A stretch of 32,210 bases of DNA from Chloroflexota bacterium (GCA_010092855.1 JAADYV010000408.1:1-32210), one strand, 5' to 3'. Shown: positions 9,101 through 16,564, counted from the first letter of the stretch. Numbers and translations are program-made. The notes: generated from the letters alone by a model not told the origin.

Positions 9101-9659
9101 GGTGTTTGGCATCGTCGCGCATCTGCTGACGGTGCGTGTGTTGGGCTTGTCGCCGGTGGAAGCTGCCGTCCAAACGGTTGGCCAGCGGCTGCGCCAACAG
9201 GTCTGGTCGCTGCTGGGCCGGGATGGCCAGGCACCAGAACCGCGCGGCGGGCTGCTGCGCAATGATGCCGCAATTGAACACAACGCTGCCCGGCTGATCA
9301 AAGAGTTCGATATCCGCACGCCGACCACCGGTACCAGCGGCGGCAGTCTTTCCGGTGGGAACCAGCAGAAGATGATCGTGGCGCGCGAGTTCAGCCGCAA
9401 GCCGCGCCTGTTGATCGCGGCCCAACCTACGCGCGGGATCGACGTGGGATCGATTGAGTTCATCCACCAGCAGATCATCGAGCAGCGCGATGCTGGCGCA
9501 GCGGTGCTGCTGGTCTCGGCAGAGTTGGACGAAATCATGGCGCTCGCCGACCGGATCGCGGTCATGTACAAGGGCGAGATCATCGACACACTGCCCGCTG
9601 CCGAAGCCACGCGCGAACGACTCGGTCTGTTGATGGCGGGGATCGAAAATAGCGCCTAA
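6186..9659 (+). CDS. ABC transporter ATPase with two NBDs and three membrane-spanning insertions
   Basis: The 1157-residue product is more than twice the usual length (about 510) of YufO/RbsA-type double ATPases. NBD1 has Walker A GENGAGKS (55-62), Q-loop region MVHQHF (101-106), signature LPVGTQQRVEI (482-492), Walker B ILILDEPTA (502-510) and the H-loop FITHK (536-540). NBD2 has the family's degenerate Walker A GVQGNGQTE (631-639), the GHVPEDRRRHG segment (852-862), signature LSGGNQQK (1055-1062) and PTRGIDVG (1081-1088). Three blocks interrupt these domains at loop positions: about 124-450 (roughly six hydrophobic helices), 661-845 (RDD-like, roughly four) and 885-1025 (roughly two). Even helix counts would keep all NBD parts in the cytoplasm. 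The frame is continuous and base composition does not change. AGGAG overlaps the previous stop. It energises the two permeases encoded just upstream; the role of the insertions is unknown. Confidence 0.9.
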   Translation: MADQYTNHSGQNADQAPEREVVLEVEGLTKRFPGVLANNNVSMKLHKGEILALLGENGAGKSTLMNMIYGLYRPDEGDIYLKGQHVNFTSPREAIHSGIGMVHQHFQLVNVMTVTDNVVLGEEAGVAYQGGQQRLFQWVLRNLPSLAILAGILLIGVVLTLWNEALYVLGDAAVDLYGYRGSKSTASDWEIVWEHWQVFLACMVVGPLTAFAVRFPPLARMLWGLTWRIGLIAAAVVIAGQVETVTEVGLMNLGLRHKVEIVSDPSPKTTDEGYAVKAGYTGRGRINFNWDSVERKTAEEEGSRIERLVRTAKEEMEPYRDDGIPGWLLDAIDDWPPVAYALTVALLLLAFGWHGMTRWRGTAAFPRQFEQRDVVLLGGLLAIYSLLAWNNLDSVGTPARVGLLAVVTGGIGLAGWLTYQQRRATPDYIGQPSPLDTTIDLMLDLVRTGLQVGNLRLARKRVRELSQRYGLEVDPDAVIEKLPVGTQQRVEIIKALYRQADILILDEPTAVLTPQEGRELFKIMRELASQGVSIIFITHKLKEVFEVATDIVVMRHGRVVGQTTPDQATETSLAAMMVGREVILQVEKEPAQPTHPVLEVGGLDAFNDRGAQALHAVSFDVRAGEVLGVAGVQGNGQTELVEVLTGLREATGGSVRLLGKELQPDVQPDGGWRARIGAFLIDLVVLAFMAYLVTGLAEYFDSDVFGGSRVQSTATAVGLILLTAGAYFFSGWSISGSTLGMSFFELEVVDQHDKKPRLLRINPRYVWGTIIGVPVLLLFLAIVVSQSAAEMVWQGIVILLLASLVIAAAGMVIVQAQLMLRRSLGWFKTVFGLRVIRHERITPRSIKNLGAGHVPEDRRRHGMVSVYSVADNLVLNDFYERPYASAPNGTEAPGALLRYLVLMGTIVAGLTALAVGAWDAFLWETVLDAYYIPEIFRGVPYDSIKLDEYAGYGDAMQWPYVIMVAGLVGMELVFGIVAHLLTVRVLGLSPVEAAVQTVGQRLRQQVWSLLGRDGQAPEPRGGLLRNDAAIEHNAARLIKEFDIRTPTTGTSGGSLSGGNQQKMIVAREFSRKPRLLIAAQPTRGIDVGSIEFIHQQIIEQRDAGAAVLLVSAELDEIMALADRIAVMYKGEIIDTLPAAEATRERLGLLMAGIENSA

Positions 9660-9688
9660 ACGCGAAGTGCAGTATGGTACGGAAATGG

Positions 9689-9725
9689 GGCGTGCTGGTA
9701 TAACCACTGGCACGCCTTTATTTTT
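9689..9725 (+). terminator. Rho-independent terminator of the ABC operon
   Basis: A perfect seven-base stem GGCGTGC (9689-9695) and GCACGCC (9710-9716) is followed by the T-rich run TTTATTTTT (9717-9725). It lies 30 bases after the ATPase stop and 24 bases before the next start codon, so it should end the transporter transcript. The next gene would then need its own promoter or read-through; I see no clear promoter in this short gap. Confidence 0.75.
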
Positions 9726-9749
9726 CCGATTGGGTTAAGGAGCGGAGAC

Positions 9750-11636
9750 ATGCGTAAGACCACTACTGTTGCCATCACCGTGCTGATCCTGTTCAGTTTG
9801 CTGCCCGTGCACGGCAGCGCGTGGGCCAGCCCACCGGGGCAAGACGGCTGTGACCCGAATGTAGATTACTATACGGTTGGGTTCGATGCCTTCGATGCTG
9901 AAGACTATGCCGCTGCCGTTGATGCTTTTTCGTGCGTCATTGTTTTTGACCCGGCGGATGCCTTCGCCTATTCGCTGCGCGGCGACGCATACCTGGCGTT
10001 GGACCAGCTTGATGCAGCGCTGCAAGACTTCGACACGGCGCTGGAACTCGACCCCACTGACGCCTACACCTACGTTTCGCGCGGACTGGTCTACCAGTTG
10101 CTCGAAGACGACGAAGCCGCCATCCGCGATTTTTCGACGGCGCTCGAACTCGATCCGTCTGACCCGTTTGCCTATACCTCGCGCGGCTTGTCGTACCAAT
10201 ACTTGGAAGATGACGCTGCCGCGGTGGCTGACTTCGAGACGGCGCTGGCGCTGGACCCCACCGATCCGTTCACGCTGTATGCGTTGGGAATCTCGTACCA
10301 ATACCTGGAACAGCATACCGCTGCGATTGCTGCATTCTCAGACGCCATTGCGCTGGATGCCACCGATCCCTACCCGGTTCTGGGGCGCGCCTTCTCGTAC
10401 CTGGCGTTGAACGATCTCCCCAGCGCTCAACCCGACCTGGAAACAGCAGATCGGTTATCTCAGCCTGACGATCCTTTCCTCCTGACCGATCTGGGGCTGG
10501 GCTGGCTGCTGGTGGGCGAGTATGACGCGGCGATTGAGGCGTTTACGCTAGCGCTTGACCTGCAGCCCGATGACCCGGATATACTGCTGCTCCGGGCGGA
10601 AGCTTTCGAGTACGCGGGGCTGTTTGACCTTGCCCTGGCCGATGTGGAGGCGGCGTTGGCCCTGCTGCCGGATGATGCCTACACCTACCTGATTCTCGGC
10701 TACATCTTCCAGGCGCTTGAAGAGGATGAAGCCGCGATTGACGCCTTCACGCAGGCTGTCGCGCTTGACCCGGATGACCCGGATGCCTACGCGGGACGTG
10801 GGCTGTCGTACCAATACCTGGCCGATGACGAAGCGGCGCTCGCGGACTTCGATGCGGCCATAACGCTGGCCCCGGATGACGCTTACCTGTATGCGTGGCG
10901 CGGGGAATCGTACCTGTACCTGGAGCAGGACGTCCTGGCGCTCGCCGACTTCGACCGTGCGCTGGCGCTTGATCCGGCGCTGAGCGACGCCTACTATCTG
11001 CGCGGGGTGACCTACCAGTTTCTGGGGCAGGATGGCGCGGCGGTGGCAGACTTTTCGCGCGCGCTCGAATTCGACCCGGAGAATGCCTATGCCTACGTGG
11101 ATCGCGGTATTTCGCGCTTTTTCCTGGAGGATGACGAAGGCGCGCTGTCCGACCTCACCCGCGCCATCGACCTGAATCCAGACGACGAATACCTGTTGGC
11201 GGACGCTTACTTCTTCCGGGGGACGGCGCGTATGTTCCTGGCCGATTACGAAGGGGCTGTGACCGACCTGACGAGCAGCCTCGAACTGCTGCCGGACGAT
11301 CCCATCACCTACGACTTCCGGGGCGTTGCATATGCCGCGCTGGGGCAGGATGACCTGGCCGAGGCGGACTTCCAGCAGGCCGAAAGCCTGTTGGCGGAAA
11401 CCGGGCAGAGCGCACTGCCGAAAACGATCCTGGCCCGGCCACCCCAGCAAGACGGTATCAGCCGCTCGCTGGCACGCACCCGGACGACGCAAACGTCACG
11501 CGGCGCAACCACGCGCGGGACCGCCCGGAGCAGCCGGACCACATCGGCGCGCAGTTCGTCGTGGGCTACCAGCACCACCGCGCGCGTTTCACGCCAGCCG
11601 CGCACCAGCATCTTGACCACACGCAGCGGAAGCTAA
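9750..11636 (+). CDS. Secreted TPR-repeat protein, 15 repeats
   Basis: A 628-residue protein with a signal peptide (residues 1-27, ending near SAWAS). About fifteen tandem 34-residue tetratricopeptide repeats follow, from about 36 to 550. Many share the pattern GLSYQYLEDD.AA..DF..AL.LDP.D. TPR solenoids hold protein complexes together; exported ones often act in envelope assembly. The protein is strongly acidic through the repeats, then ends in about 70 Arg/Ser/Thr-rich residues of low complexity (about 560-628), an abrupt change in composition. AAGGAG (about 9737-9742) supports the start. The PPIase gene starts 22 bases after its stop, so the two are probably co-transcribed, consistent with a job in folding or organising exported proteins. 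The specific function is not recognisable. Confidence 0.85.
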   Translation: MRKTTTVAITVLILFSLLPVHGSAWASPPGQDGCDPNVDYYTVGFDAFDAEDYAAAVDAFSCVIVFDPADAFAYSLRGDAYLALDQLDAALQDFDTALELDPTDAYTYVSRGLVYQLLEDDEAAIRDFSTALELDPSDPFAYTSRGLSYQYLEDDAAAVADFETALALDPTDPFTLYALGISYQYLEQHTAAIAAFSDAIALDATDPYPVLGRAFSYLALNDLPSAQPDLETADRLSQPDDPFLLTDLGLGWLLVGEYDAAIEAFTLALDLQPDDPDILLLRAEAFEYAGLFDLALADVEAALALLPDDAYTYLILGYIFQALEEDEAAIDAFTQAVALDPDDPDAYAGRGLSYQYLADDEAALADFDAAITLAPDDAYLYAWRGESYLYLEQDVLALADFDRALALDPALSDAYYLRGVTYQFLGQDGAAVADFSRALEFDPENAYAYVDRGISRFFLEDDEGALSDLTRAIDLNPDDEYLLADAYFFRGTARMFLADYEGAVTDLTSSLELLPDDPITYDFRGVAYAALGQDDLAEADFQQAESLLAETGQSALPKTILARPPQQDGISRSLARTRTTQTSRGATTRGTARSSRTTSARSSSWATSTTARVSRQPRTSILTTRSGS

Positions 11637-11658
11637 GTGCTTACCAGGAGGAAGAGTT

Positions 11659-12930
11659 ATGCAACCACGAGTGATAGTGTTGAGCGTGCTATTCGTGATC
11701 GGTATTGTGGCAGGGTGGGGTGGTTTGCGCGCCGTCTCCGCCACGCGCAGCCCGGAAGAGATGTCCGGCGTACCCCGCCAGGACCTGCACGACGTGCTTT
11801 CGACCGTCAATGGTGTGCCGATCACGGTGACCGGTTTCCAGGACCGGGTGCGGCTGCAACGCCTGCTTGTTTTCCGGCAGGCGCTGGCGCAGTACGCCGT
11901 AGCCAATGATACCGATTGGTTGGATTCTGTCCGCAACCAGTTAAGCTTTCCCGGTATTCTGGGCAATGAAGTGCTGAATCAGATGGAGCGCGAAATCCTG
12001 ATCGAGCAAGAGGCGGCACGGCGCGGCCTGGTTGTGGACGAGGCAGCGGTTAACCGGCTGGTGGACGAATACGTGGCCTTATCTTTGGGAATACCGTTGC
12101 CCCCTGCTCTCGGAACCAGTCCTACGCCATCGCCCACGCTGACGCCGACCCCGCTGGTTTCGCCCACGCCAAGACCATCGCCCACACTCCAGGCTGTTTC
12201 CAGCACGCCAACGTTTACGCCAACGCTCATACTCACACTAACCATGGCACTGTTGGCGGCCCAGGTAAGTGCTACGCTCGACGTGGCCGCCGATGACTTT
12301 TTCACGCAGACCTCCCAGGGGGCGCACGTTGGCCGGGGCGTGGTGTATGAGTGGCTCCATGCCCAGGCAGTGCAAGATGCACTGCTAGAGGATTTCCGGC
12401 GTGAGGTGCCCACCGAAGTCCTGATGGTGAATTCCCGTCATATCCTGCTCGCGTTTGATCCGGGTAGCCAGAACTGGGGTATGGAGCCAACAGACACCCA
12501 ACGCGCCGATGCACAGGCCAGGGCTGACGAAGTTATGATCGCGCTGCAGAATGGGGAGCCGTTCGCAGTTCTGACGCAAACCCTGTCCGATGATCCGGGT
12601 TCTGGGGCACAGGGCGGCGAACTGGGCTGGTTTGACCCCAATGGTTATGTGGTGCCCTATCGGGATGCGGTGCTGGCTGCGCCGGTGGGCGAGATCGTCG
12701 GCCCGGTCGAAACACAGTTTGGCTTCCACATCATCCAGGTGACGGGGCGGGAAGTGCGCCCCTTGACTGCTACCGAAATCGACCAGCGGGTGCAGCAGGC
12801 GTTTTATGAATGGCTCGAAGAGCAATACAATACGGCTGATATTGTGCGCGTCGATAACTGGCTGGACTTCGCGCCGGACGATCCTTCCGTCGACGAGTTG
12901 TTTAGGGAAGGGTACTGGATCGATGGGTAG
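11659..12930 (+). CDS. Membrane-anchored parvulin-type peptidyl-prolyl isomerase (SurA/PrsA-like)
   Basis: A 423-residue protein with one N-terminal hydrophobic segment (about 5-25) acting as signal anchor. A SurA_N-like helical chaperone region (about 45-135) follows, beginning with STVNGVPIT, a typical SurA/PrsA opening. It is interrupted by a Pro/Thr/Ser linker (about 150-190). The parvulin domain spans about 255-360 and shows the conserved NSRHILLAF, LSDDPGSGAQGGELGWF and FGFHIIQV motifs. It should catalyse cis-trans isomerisation of prolyl bonds in exported proteins outside the cytoplasmic membrane. AGGAGG at 11646-11651 fixes the start. Its position behind the TPR gene suggests an operon for envelope protein maturation. 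The linker sitting inside the chaperone region, rather than between domains, is a little unusual. Confidence 0.88.
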   Translation: MQPRVIVLSVLFVIGIVAGWGGLRAVSATRSPEEMSGVPRQDLHDVLSTVNGVPITVTGFQDRVRLQRLLVFRQALAQYAVANDTDWLDSVRNQLSFPGILGNEVLNQMEREILIEQEAARRGLVVDEAAVNRLVDEYVALSLGIPLPPALGTSPTPSPTLTPTPLVSPTPRPSPTLQAVSSTPTFTPTLILTLTMALLAAQVSATLDVAADDFFTQTSQGAHVGRGVVYEWLHAQAVQDALLEDFRREVPTEVLMVNSRHILLAFDPGSQNWGMEPTDTQRADAQARADEVMIALQNGEPFAVLTQTLSDDPGSGAQGGELGWFDPNGYVVPYRDAVLAAPVGEIVGPVETQFGFHIIQVTGREVRPLTATEIDQRVQQAFYEWLEEQYNTADIVRVDNWLDFAPDDPSVDELFREGYWIDG

Positions 12931-13021
12931 GCAGACTTAATCGAATACCTGGATAGGGATCGTCCTCGCCCGGTGGCGATATCAGTGGCAAAGCAATCTC
13001 ACCCTGTTGTAGACTACGTTC

Positions 13022-13858
13022 ATGGTAGTGCGGTATAAGTGGGCTGGGACAGTGTTTGATCCTGAATTTAACGACGCCCGGTGGAACGACGAGTGGCTGG
13101 CGGTGCCCATTGCGCCGATTCCGTCCGGCGAGCATCCCGATGGTTTTCGCGTGGAGCGCCAGCCGTTGGAAGTGGCCGAAATCTTCGGACGCCACTACAG
13201 GATGGAGCCGCCATTCGACTGCCGCCTGCTGTACGATGGGGATGGCCTGCTGTGGATGTCCGATACACCACAGGAACGCATGATGATGTACAACAACGCC
13301 CAGCGCACGCGCGGGCACGTGCTCATCGGCGGTCTAGGCTTGGGTCTGTATCCCCAGTATGCGGCAGCGGCAGGTGCGACTGGCTTCACCGTGATCGAAG
13401 AGAGTCCGGCAGTGCAGGCCATCACCGGGCCGGTGTTGGAAAGCGTGCTGGACGTCCCGTTGATGGTCTATACCGGCGATGTCAGCGTTGAGCTGGCCGG
13501 GCCGGTCACGCAGCGTTACGATACGATCTTCCTCGACATCTGGGAAACGCTCGACCCGGTGCACCTGCCCTGGATCAATCGCCTGCGCAACCACGCGCTG
13601 CGCCATCTCGTGCCGGGGGGCGAAGTGCTGCTGTGGGGCTACTTCTGGATGGTGAGCCTGTTTGTCGACGCTTGCCACCAGTTGCTGGCCGTGAAACCGG
13701 GACAGCGCGCGGCGTGGCTGGCGGAAGGAGCCGCATCATCGCCCCATGCTGTCGCGCTGCTGACGCCTGTTGTCCAGCATTTCGACGACGTGGACGACAT
13801 GGAGGAAGCGCTGGAATGGTGCCGCCGTCACATTGTCAACCTCGCGTTGCCTGACTGA
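13022..13858 (+). CDS. SAM-dependent methyltransferase / spermidine-synthase-fold protein
   Basis: A 278-residue soluble protein with a Rossmann-like core. GGLGLGLYPQ (about 98-107) is a glycine-rich nucleotide loop, TVIEESPAV (about 119-127) provides the acidic residue that usually binds the SAM ribose, and DTIFLDIWET (about 165-174) is the strand-4 motif seen in spermidine-synthase-like proteins. The residues that bind putrescine in true SpeE enzymes cannot be identified, so a substrate is not assigned. No Shine-Dalgarno sequence precedes ATG 13022; TAGACT at 13010-13015 is a possible -10 that would start transcription at or near the ATG. It stands upstream of prfA with a separate promoter between them. 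Confidence 0.7.
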   Translation: MVVRYKWAGTVFDPEFNDARWNDEWLAVPIAPIPSGEHPDGFRVERQPLEVAEIFGRHYRMEPPFDCRLLYDGDGLLWMSDTPQERMMMYNNAQRTRGHVLIGGLGLGLYPQYAAAAGATGFTVIEESPAVQAITGPVLESVLDVPLMVYTGDVSVELAGPVTQRYDTIFLDIWETLDPVHLPWINRLRNHALRHLVPGGEVLLWGYFWMVSLFVDACHQLLAVKPGQRAAWLAEGAASSPHAVALLTPVVQHFDDVDDMEEALEWCRRHIVNLALPD

Positions 13859-13901
13859 CTCCTTGATCTGCTCCACTGCATGCGATCCTGCGCTTTGCCG
13901 G

Positions 13902-13930
13902 TTCAGTGCGTCTGGGGATTGTGGTATAAT
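13902..13930 (+). promoter_or_regulatory. Promoter of the prfA-prmC-tsaC operon
   Basis: TTCAGT (13902-13907, three of six -35 matches) and a perfect TATAAT (13925-13930) are separated by 17 bases. Transcription should begin near 13937, about 50 bases before prfA and just upstream of a hairpin. Confidence 0.55.
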
Positions 13931-13948
13931 CTCGCGTGATGGTGTGTT

Positions 13949-13973
13949 AAGCCCCAGGCAATGGGGCTTTTGT
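13949..13973 (+). terminator. Terminator-like hairpin in the prfA leader
   Basis: AAGCCCC (13949-13955) pairs perfectly with GGGGCTT (13963-13969) across a seven-base loop, followed by a short TTTTG. It sits between the prfA promoter and the prfA start codon, so it is not simply the end of the preceding gene. It may be an attenuator or a leader-protecting hairpin. The T-run is short, so termination strength is doubtful. Confidence 0.45.
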
Positions 13974-13987
13974 GTGAGAGAAACCCT

Positions 13988-15064
13988 ATGGCAGACACGA
14001 CTTTGCTCGACAAGCTGGGTGGCATTGAAGCGCGCTATGAGGAACTGGAGCGCCTGATCGCGGACCCGGCCAACGTCAACGACTATGAAAAAGTGGCCGA
14101 ATATGCCCAGGAACGCGCCGAGTTACAGGAGATCGTGGACGCGACGCGCAGCTATCGCCAGGCGCTGGACGATCTGGCGCAGGCTGAAGCGCTGCTTGAT
14201 GATCCTGACATGGCGGAATTAGCGCAGGAAGAGGCCAGCCACCTGCGCGACACGATCCCGGCGATGGAAGACTTCTTGCGGCGGCTGCTGCTGCCCAAAG
14301 ACCCCCGCGACGAAAAGAACGTGATCGTCGAAATCCGCGCCGGGGCCGGTGGTGACGAGGCGGGTATCTTTGCGGCGGACCTGTTCCGCATGTATTCACG
14401 CTATGCCGAAAACCAGCGCTGGAAGGTCGAGGTCGTCAGCGGCAACGAAACCGGTGTCGGCGGCTATAAAGAAGTGGTATTCGAGGTGCGGGGCCGGGGG
14501 GCGTTTTCGCGCTTGAAGTATGAAAGCGGCGTGCACCGGGTACAGCGCGTGCCTGCCACCGAAAGCCAGGGCCGCGTCCACACGTCTACCGCGACGGTGG
14601 CGGTGTTGGCCGAGATGGATGATGTGGAAGTCGAACTCAACCCCAATGACCTCCAGATCGACACCTACCGTTCGGCAGGAGCCGGTGGCCAGAACGTGCA
14701 GAAGAACGAAACCGCGATTCGCATCACGCACCTGCCCACCGGACTCGTGGTTGCGTGCCAGGACGAGCGCAGCCAGTTGCAGAACAAAATGCGCGCGATG
14801 GGCATTTTGCGCGCCAAGCTATACGACATGGAGCAGCAGCGCTTGCGTGATGAGCAGGACGCCGCACGTCGTTCGCAGGTCGGTTCCGGGGACCGCAGCG
14901 AGAAGATTCGCACCTACAATTTCCCCCAGAACCGCGTGACCGATCACCGCATCAACTTGAGCAGCCACAACCTGTCCGCCATTCTGGATGGGGATTTGGA
15001 CGAGTTCATCGACGAGCTGGCCACGCGCGAAGAAGCTGAGCGTTTGCAGGCTGTTGGGGCGTGA
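13988..15064 (+). CDS. prfA: Peptide chain release factor 1
   Basis: A 358-residue class-I release factor that reads UAA and UAG stop codons on the ribosome and triggers peptide release. The catalytic GGQ is at 233-235 and the stop-codon-reading PAT tripeptide at 189-191 (in RVPATESQGRVHTST), both close to their positions in the E. coli protein; length is also normal. UAA/UAG specificity follows from PAT, as RF2 carries SPF there. The start at 13988 (MADTTLLDKL) is chosen over an in-frame ATG at 13961 because the latter lies inside the leader hairpin and adds residues not found in the family. Its stop overlaps the prmC start, so the two are translationally coupled. Confidence 0.97.
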   Translation: MADTTLLDKLGGIEARYEELERLIADPANVNDYEKVAEYAQERAELQEIVDATRSYRQALDDLAQAEALLDDPDMAELAQEEASHLRDTIPAMEDFLRRLLLPKDPRDEKNVIVEIRAGAGGDEAGIFAADLFRMYSRYAENQRWKVEVVSGNETGVGGYKEVVFEVRGRGAFSRLKYESGVHRVQRVPATESQGRVHTSTATVAVLAEMDDVEVELNPNDLQIDTYRSAGAGGQNVQKNETAIRITHLPTGLVVACQDERSQLQNKMRAMGILRAKLYDMEQQRLRDEQDAARRSQVGSGDRSEKIRTYNFPQNRVTDHRINLSSHNLSAILDGDLDEFIDELATREEAERLQAVGA

Positions 15065-15960
15065 TGCTGACGGATGTGGGCCAGGCGCTGGCCTGGGGAC
15101 GTGCAGCGCTAGCTGGTGCGTCGGGTACCGAACCGTTGGACGCACAGGTGCTGCTGGGCGCGGTGCTGGGCCTGGACCGGGCGTCGCTGCTTGCGCACCC
15201 CAAACACCCACTGCATCCGGACCAGTGCGCAGGATTTCAAGCGCACATTCAGCAGCGCAAGGCGGGCACCCCTGTCGCTTACTTGACCGGTACACACCCG
15301 TTTTATGATCGTGATTTTGCCGTTACGCCGTCGGTGCTGATTCCCCGTCCAGAAACGGAGCACCTGGTCGAAGCAGTGCTGCACTGGGCAGGGGAGAAAC
15401 AGGCAGCCGGGAAACACCACCTCAGTGTGGCCGATATTGGCACCGGCAGCGGTATCATCGCCGTGATCCTGGCCGCGCACCTGCCCCATGCAGGCGTATG
15501 GGCGGTGGATGTCTCAATGGATGCGCTGGGGGTTGCCCGCCACAATGTAGCCCGTTATGATCTGGCCGACCGCGTCCGGCTGTTGCATGGGCATCTGCTA
15601 CAACCGCTGCTGGCCAGCGGGCAGATGGTGGACGTGATCGCGGCCAATCTGCCTTATATTGCGCCGGAAGAGCTGGCGACGCTGGTGGTGGCTCAACACG
15701 AACCCCGGCTTGCCCTGGATGGGGGCGCGGATGGCCTGGCCCTGATCCGAGAACTGCTGCGCGATGTGCCGCGCGTGTTGCGTCCAGGGGGGCTGGTAGC
15801 GCTAGAAATTGGCGCTGGACAGGCCGCGGCGGTGACAGACCTGGCAGCCCATGCGTTGCTTGGCGCGCAAATTTCCATTAAGGCCGATTACGCCGGGCAC
15901 GAGCGGGTAGTGTGTATCGCAAGTAGGAGCAAGTTGAATGGCGCGCATCATCTCGATTGA
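15064..15960 (+). CDS. prmC: Release factor glutamine N5-methyltransferase
   Basis: A 298-residue SAM-dependent enzyme that methylates the glutamine of the GGQ motif in release factors, raising their peptide-release activity. The N-terminal helical domain (about 1-85) binds the factor. The catalytic domain has the SAM loop VADIGTGSGIIAV (about 123-135) and the AANLPYI motif (about 194-200), where the usual NPPY is NLPY. The conserved TGTHPFYDRDF and LIPRPETEHLV segments precede the SAM loop. The start is ATG 15064, whose A is also the last base of the prfA stop (TGATG); GTG one codon earlier is possible. It encodes the modifying enzyme directly after its substrate, as in many bacteria. The 3' end overlaps tsaC by 23 bases. 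Confidence 0.93.
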   Translation: MLTDVGQALAWGRAALAGASGTEPLDAQVLLGAVLGLDRASLLAHPKHPLHPDQCAGFQAHIQQRKAGTPVAYLTGTHPFYDRDFAVTPSVLIPRPETEHLVEAVLHWAGEKQAAGKHHLSVADIGTGSGIIAVILAAHLPHAGVWAVDVSMDALGVARHNVARYDLADRVRLLHGHLLQPLLASGQMVDVIAANLPYIAPEELATLVVAQHEPRLALDGGADGLALIRELLRDVPRVLRPGGLVALEIGAGQAAAVTDLAAHALLGAQISIKADYAGHERVVCIASRSKLNGAHHLD

Positions 15961-16564
15961 GTTTCCCGAAGCGCCAGCAATGGCCACAGTGGCGCTGGAA
16001 AAAGGGGGCTTGATCGTGCTCCCGACAGATACCGTGTATGGTGTGGGGGCACTAGTCGAGCAAGACGCGATCCAGCGTTTATTCGTGGCCAAAAAACGCC
16101 CCCCGGACCGCCCGGTACCAGTGCTGCTCTCGGACTCCGGGGCTGTAATGCGCGTGGCATGTGAGTTTCCCTATTGGGCACAGCGGCTGGCCGATGTGTT
16201 TTGGCCTGGCCCACTCACGCTGGTATTAGGCAAACACCCCGATCTGCCGCCTAACCTGACGACTCTGCCGACCGTTGGGGTGCGGGTACCAGACCATCAT
16301 CTGTCCCGCGAGATTATCGCGGCAGCGGGCGGGGCCCTGGCCGTGACCAGCGCTAATCGCAGCGATCAGCCCCCGGCCTGCACCATCCAATCTGCGATCC
16401 GTTACCTGGCCGATGCAGTGGTGCTCTACCTGGATGGTGGGACGTGTGCCGGCGGCGTTCCCTCGACGGTGGTGACCATGGAAGGGAACGAGTTGCGCGT
16501 GCTGCGCGAGGGACCAATCACGGAACAGGCTTTGCGCCGGGTGTTGGGTGGCGCAGGGACTTGA
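15938..16564 (+). CDS. tsaC: Threonylcarbamoyl-AMP synthase (Sua5/YrdC/YciO family)
   Basis: A 208-residue YrdC-fold protein. It makes threonylcarbamoyl-AMP from threonine, bicarbonate and ATP, the first step of t6A modification at position 37 of ANN-decoding tRNAs. Visible family motifs are GGLIVLPTDTVYGVGA (about 23-38), FVAKKRPPDRPVPVL (about 48-62; the KxR nucleotide-binding pattern) and TSANRSDQPP (about 137-146). There is no extra C-terminal Sua5 domain, so it is of the short TsaC type. TAGGAG lies about 10 bases upstream, inside prmC. It completes a translation-quality cluster with prfA and prmC, an arrangement common in bacteria. Confidence 0.92.
   Translation: MARIISIEFPEAPAMATVALEKGGLIVLPTDTVYGVGALVEQDAIQRLFVAKKRPPDRPVPVLLSDSGAVMRVACEFPYWAQRLADVFWPGPLTLVLGKHPDLPPNLTTLPTVGVRVPDHHLSREIIAAAGGALAVTSANRSDQPPACTIQSAIRYLADAVVLYLDGGTCAGGVPSTVVTMEGNELRVLREGPITEQALRRVLGGAGT

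Noticed and set aside
6186-9659. Interpretation of the large ATPase as several separate genes or a frameshifted gene
   Set aside because: One uninterrupted frame carries the NBD motifs in the correct order on both sides of each insertion, with no internal stop and no change of frame.
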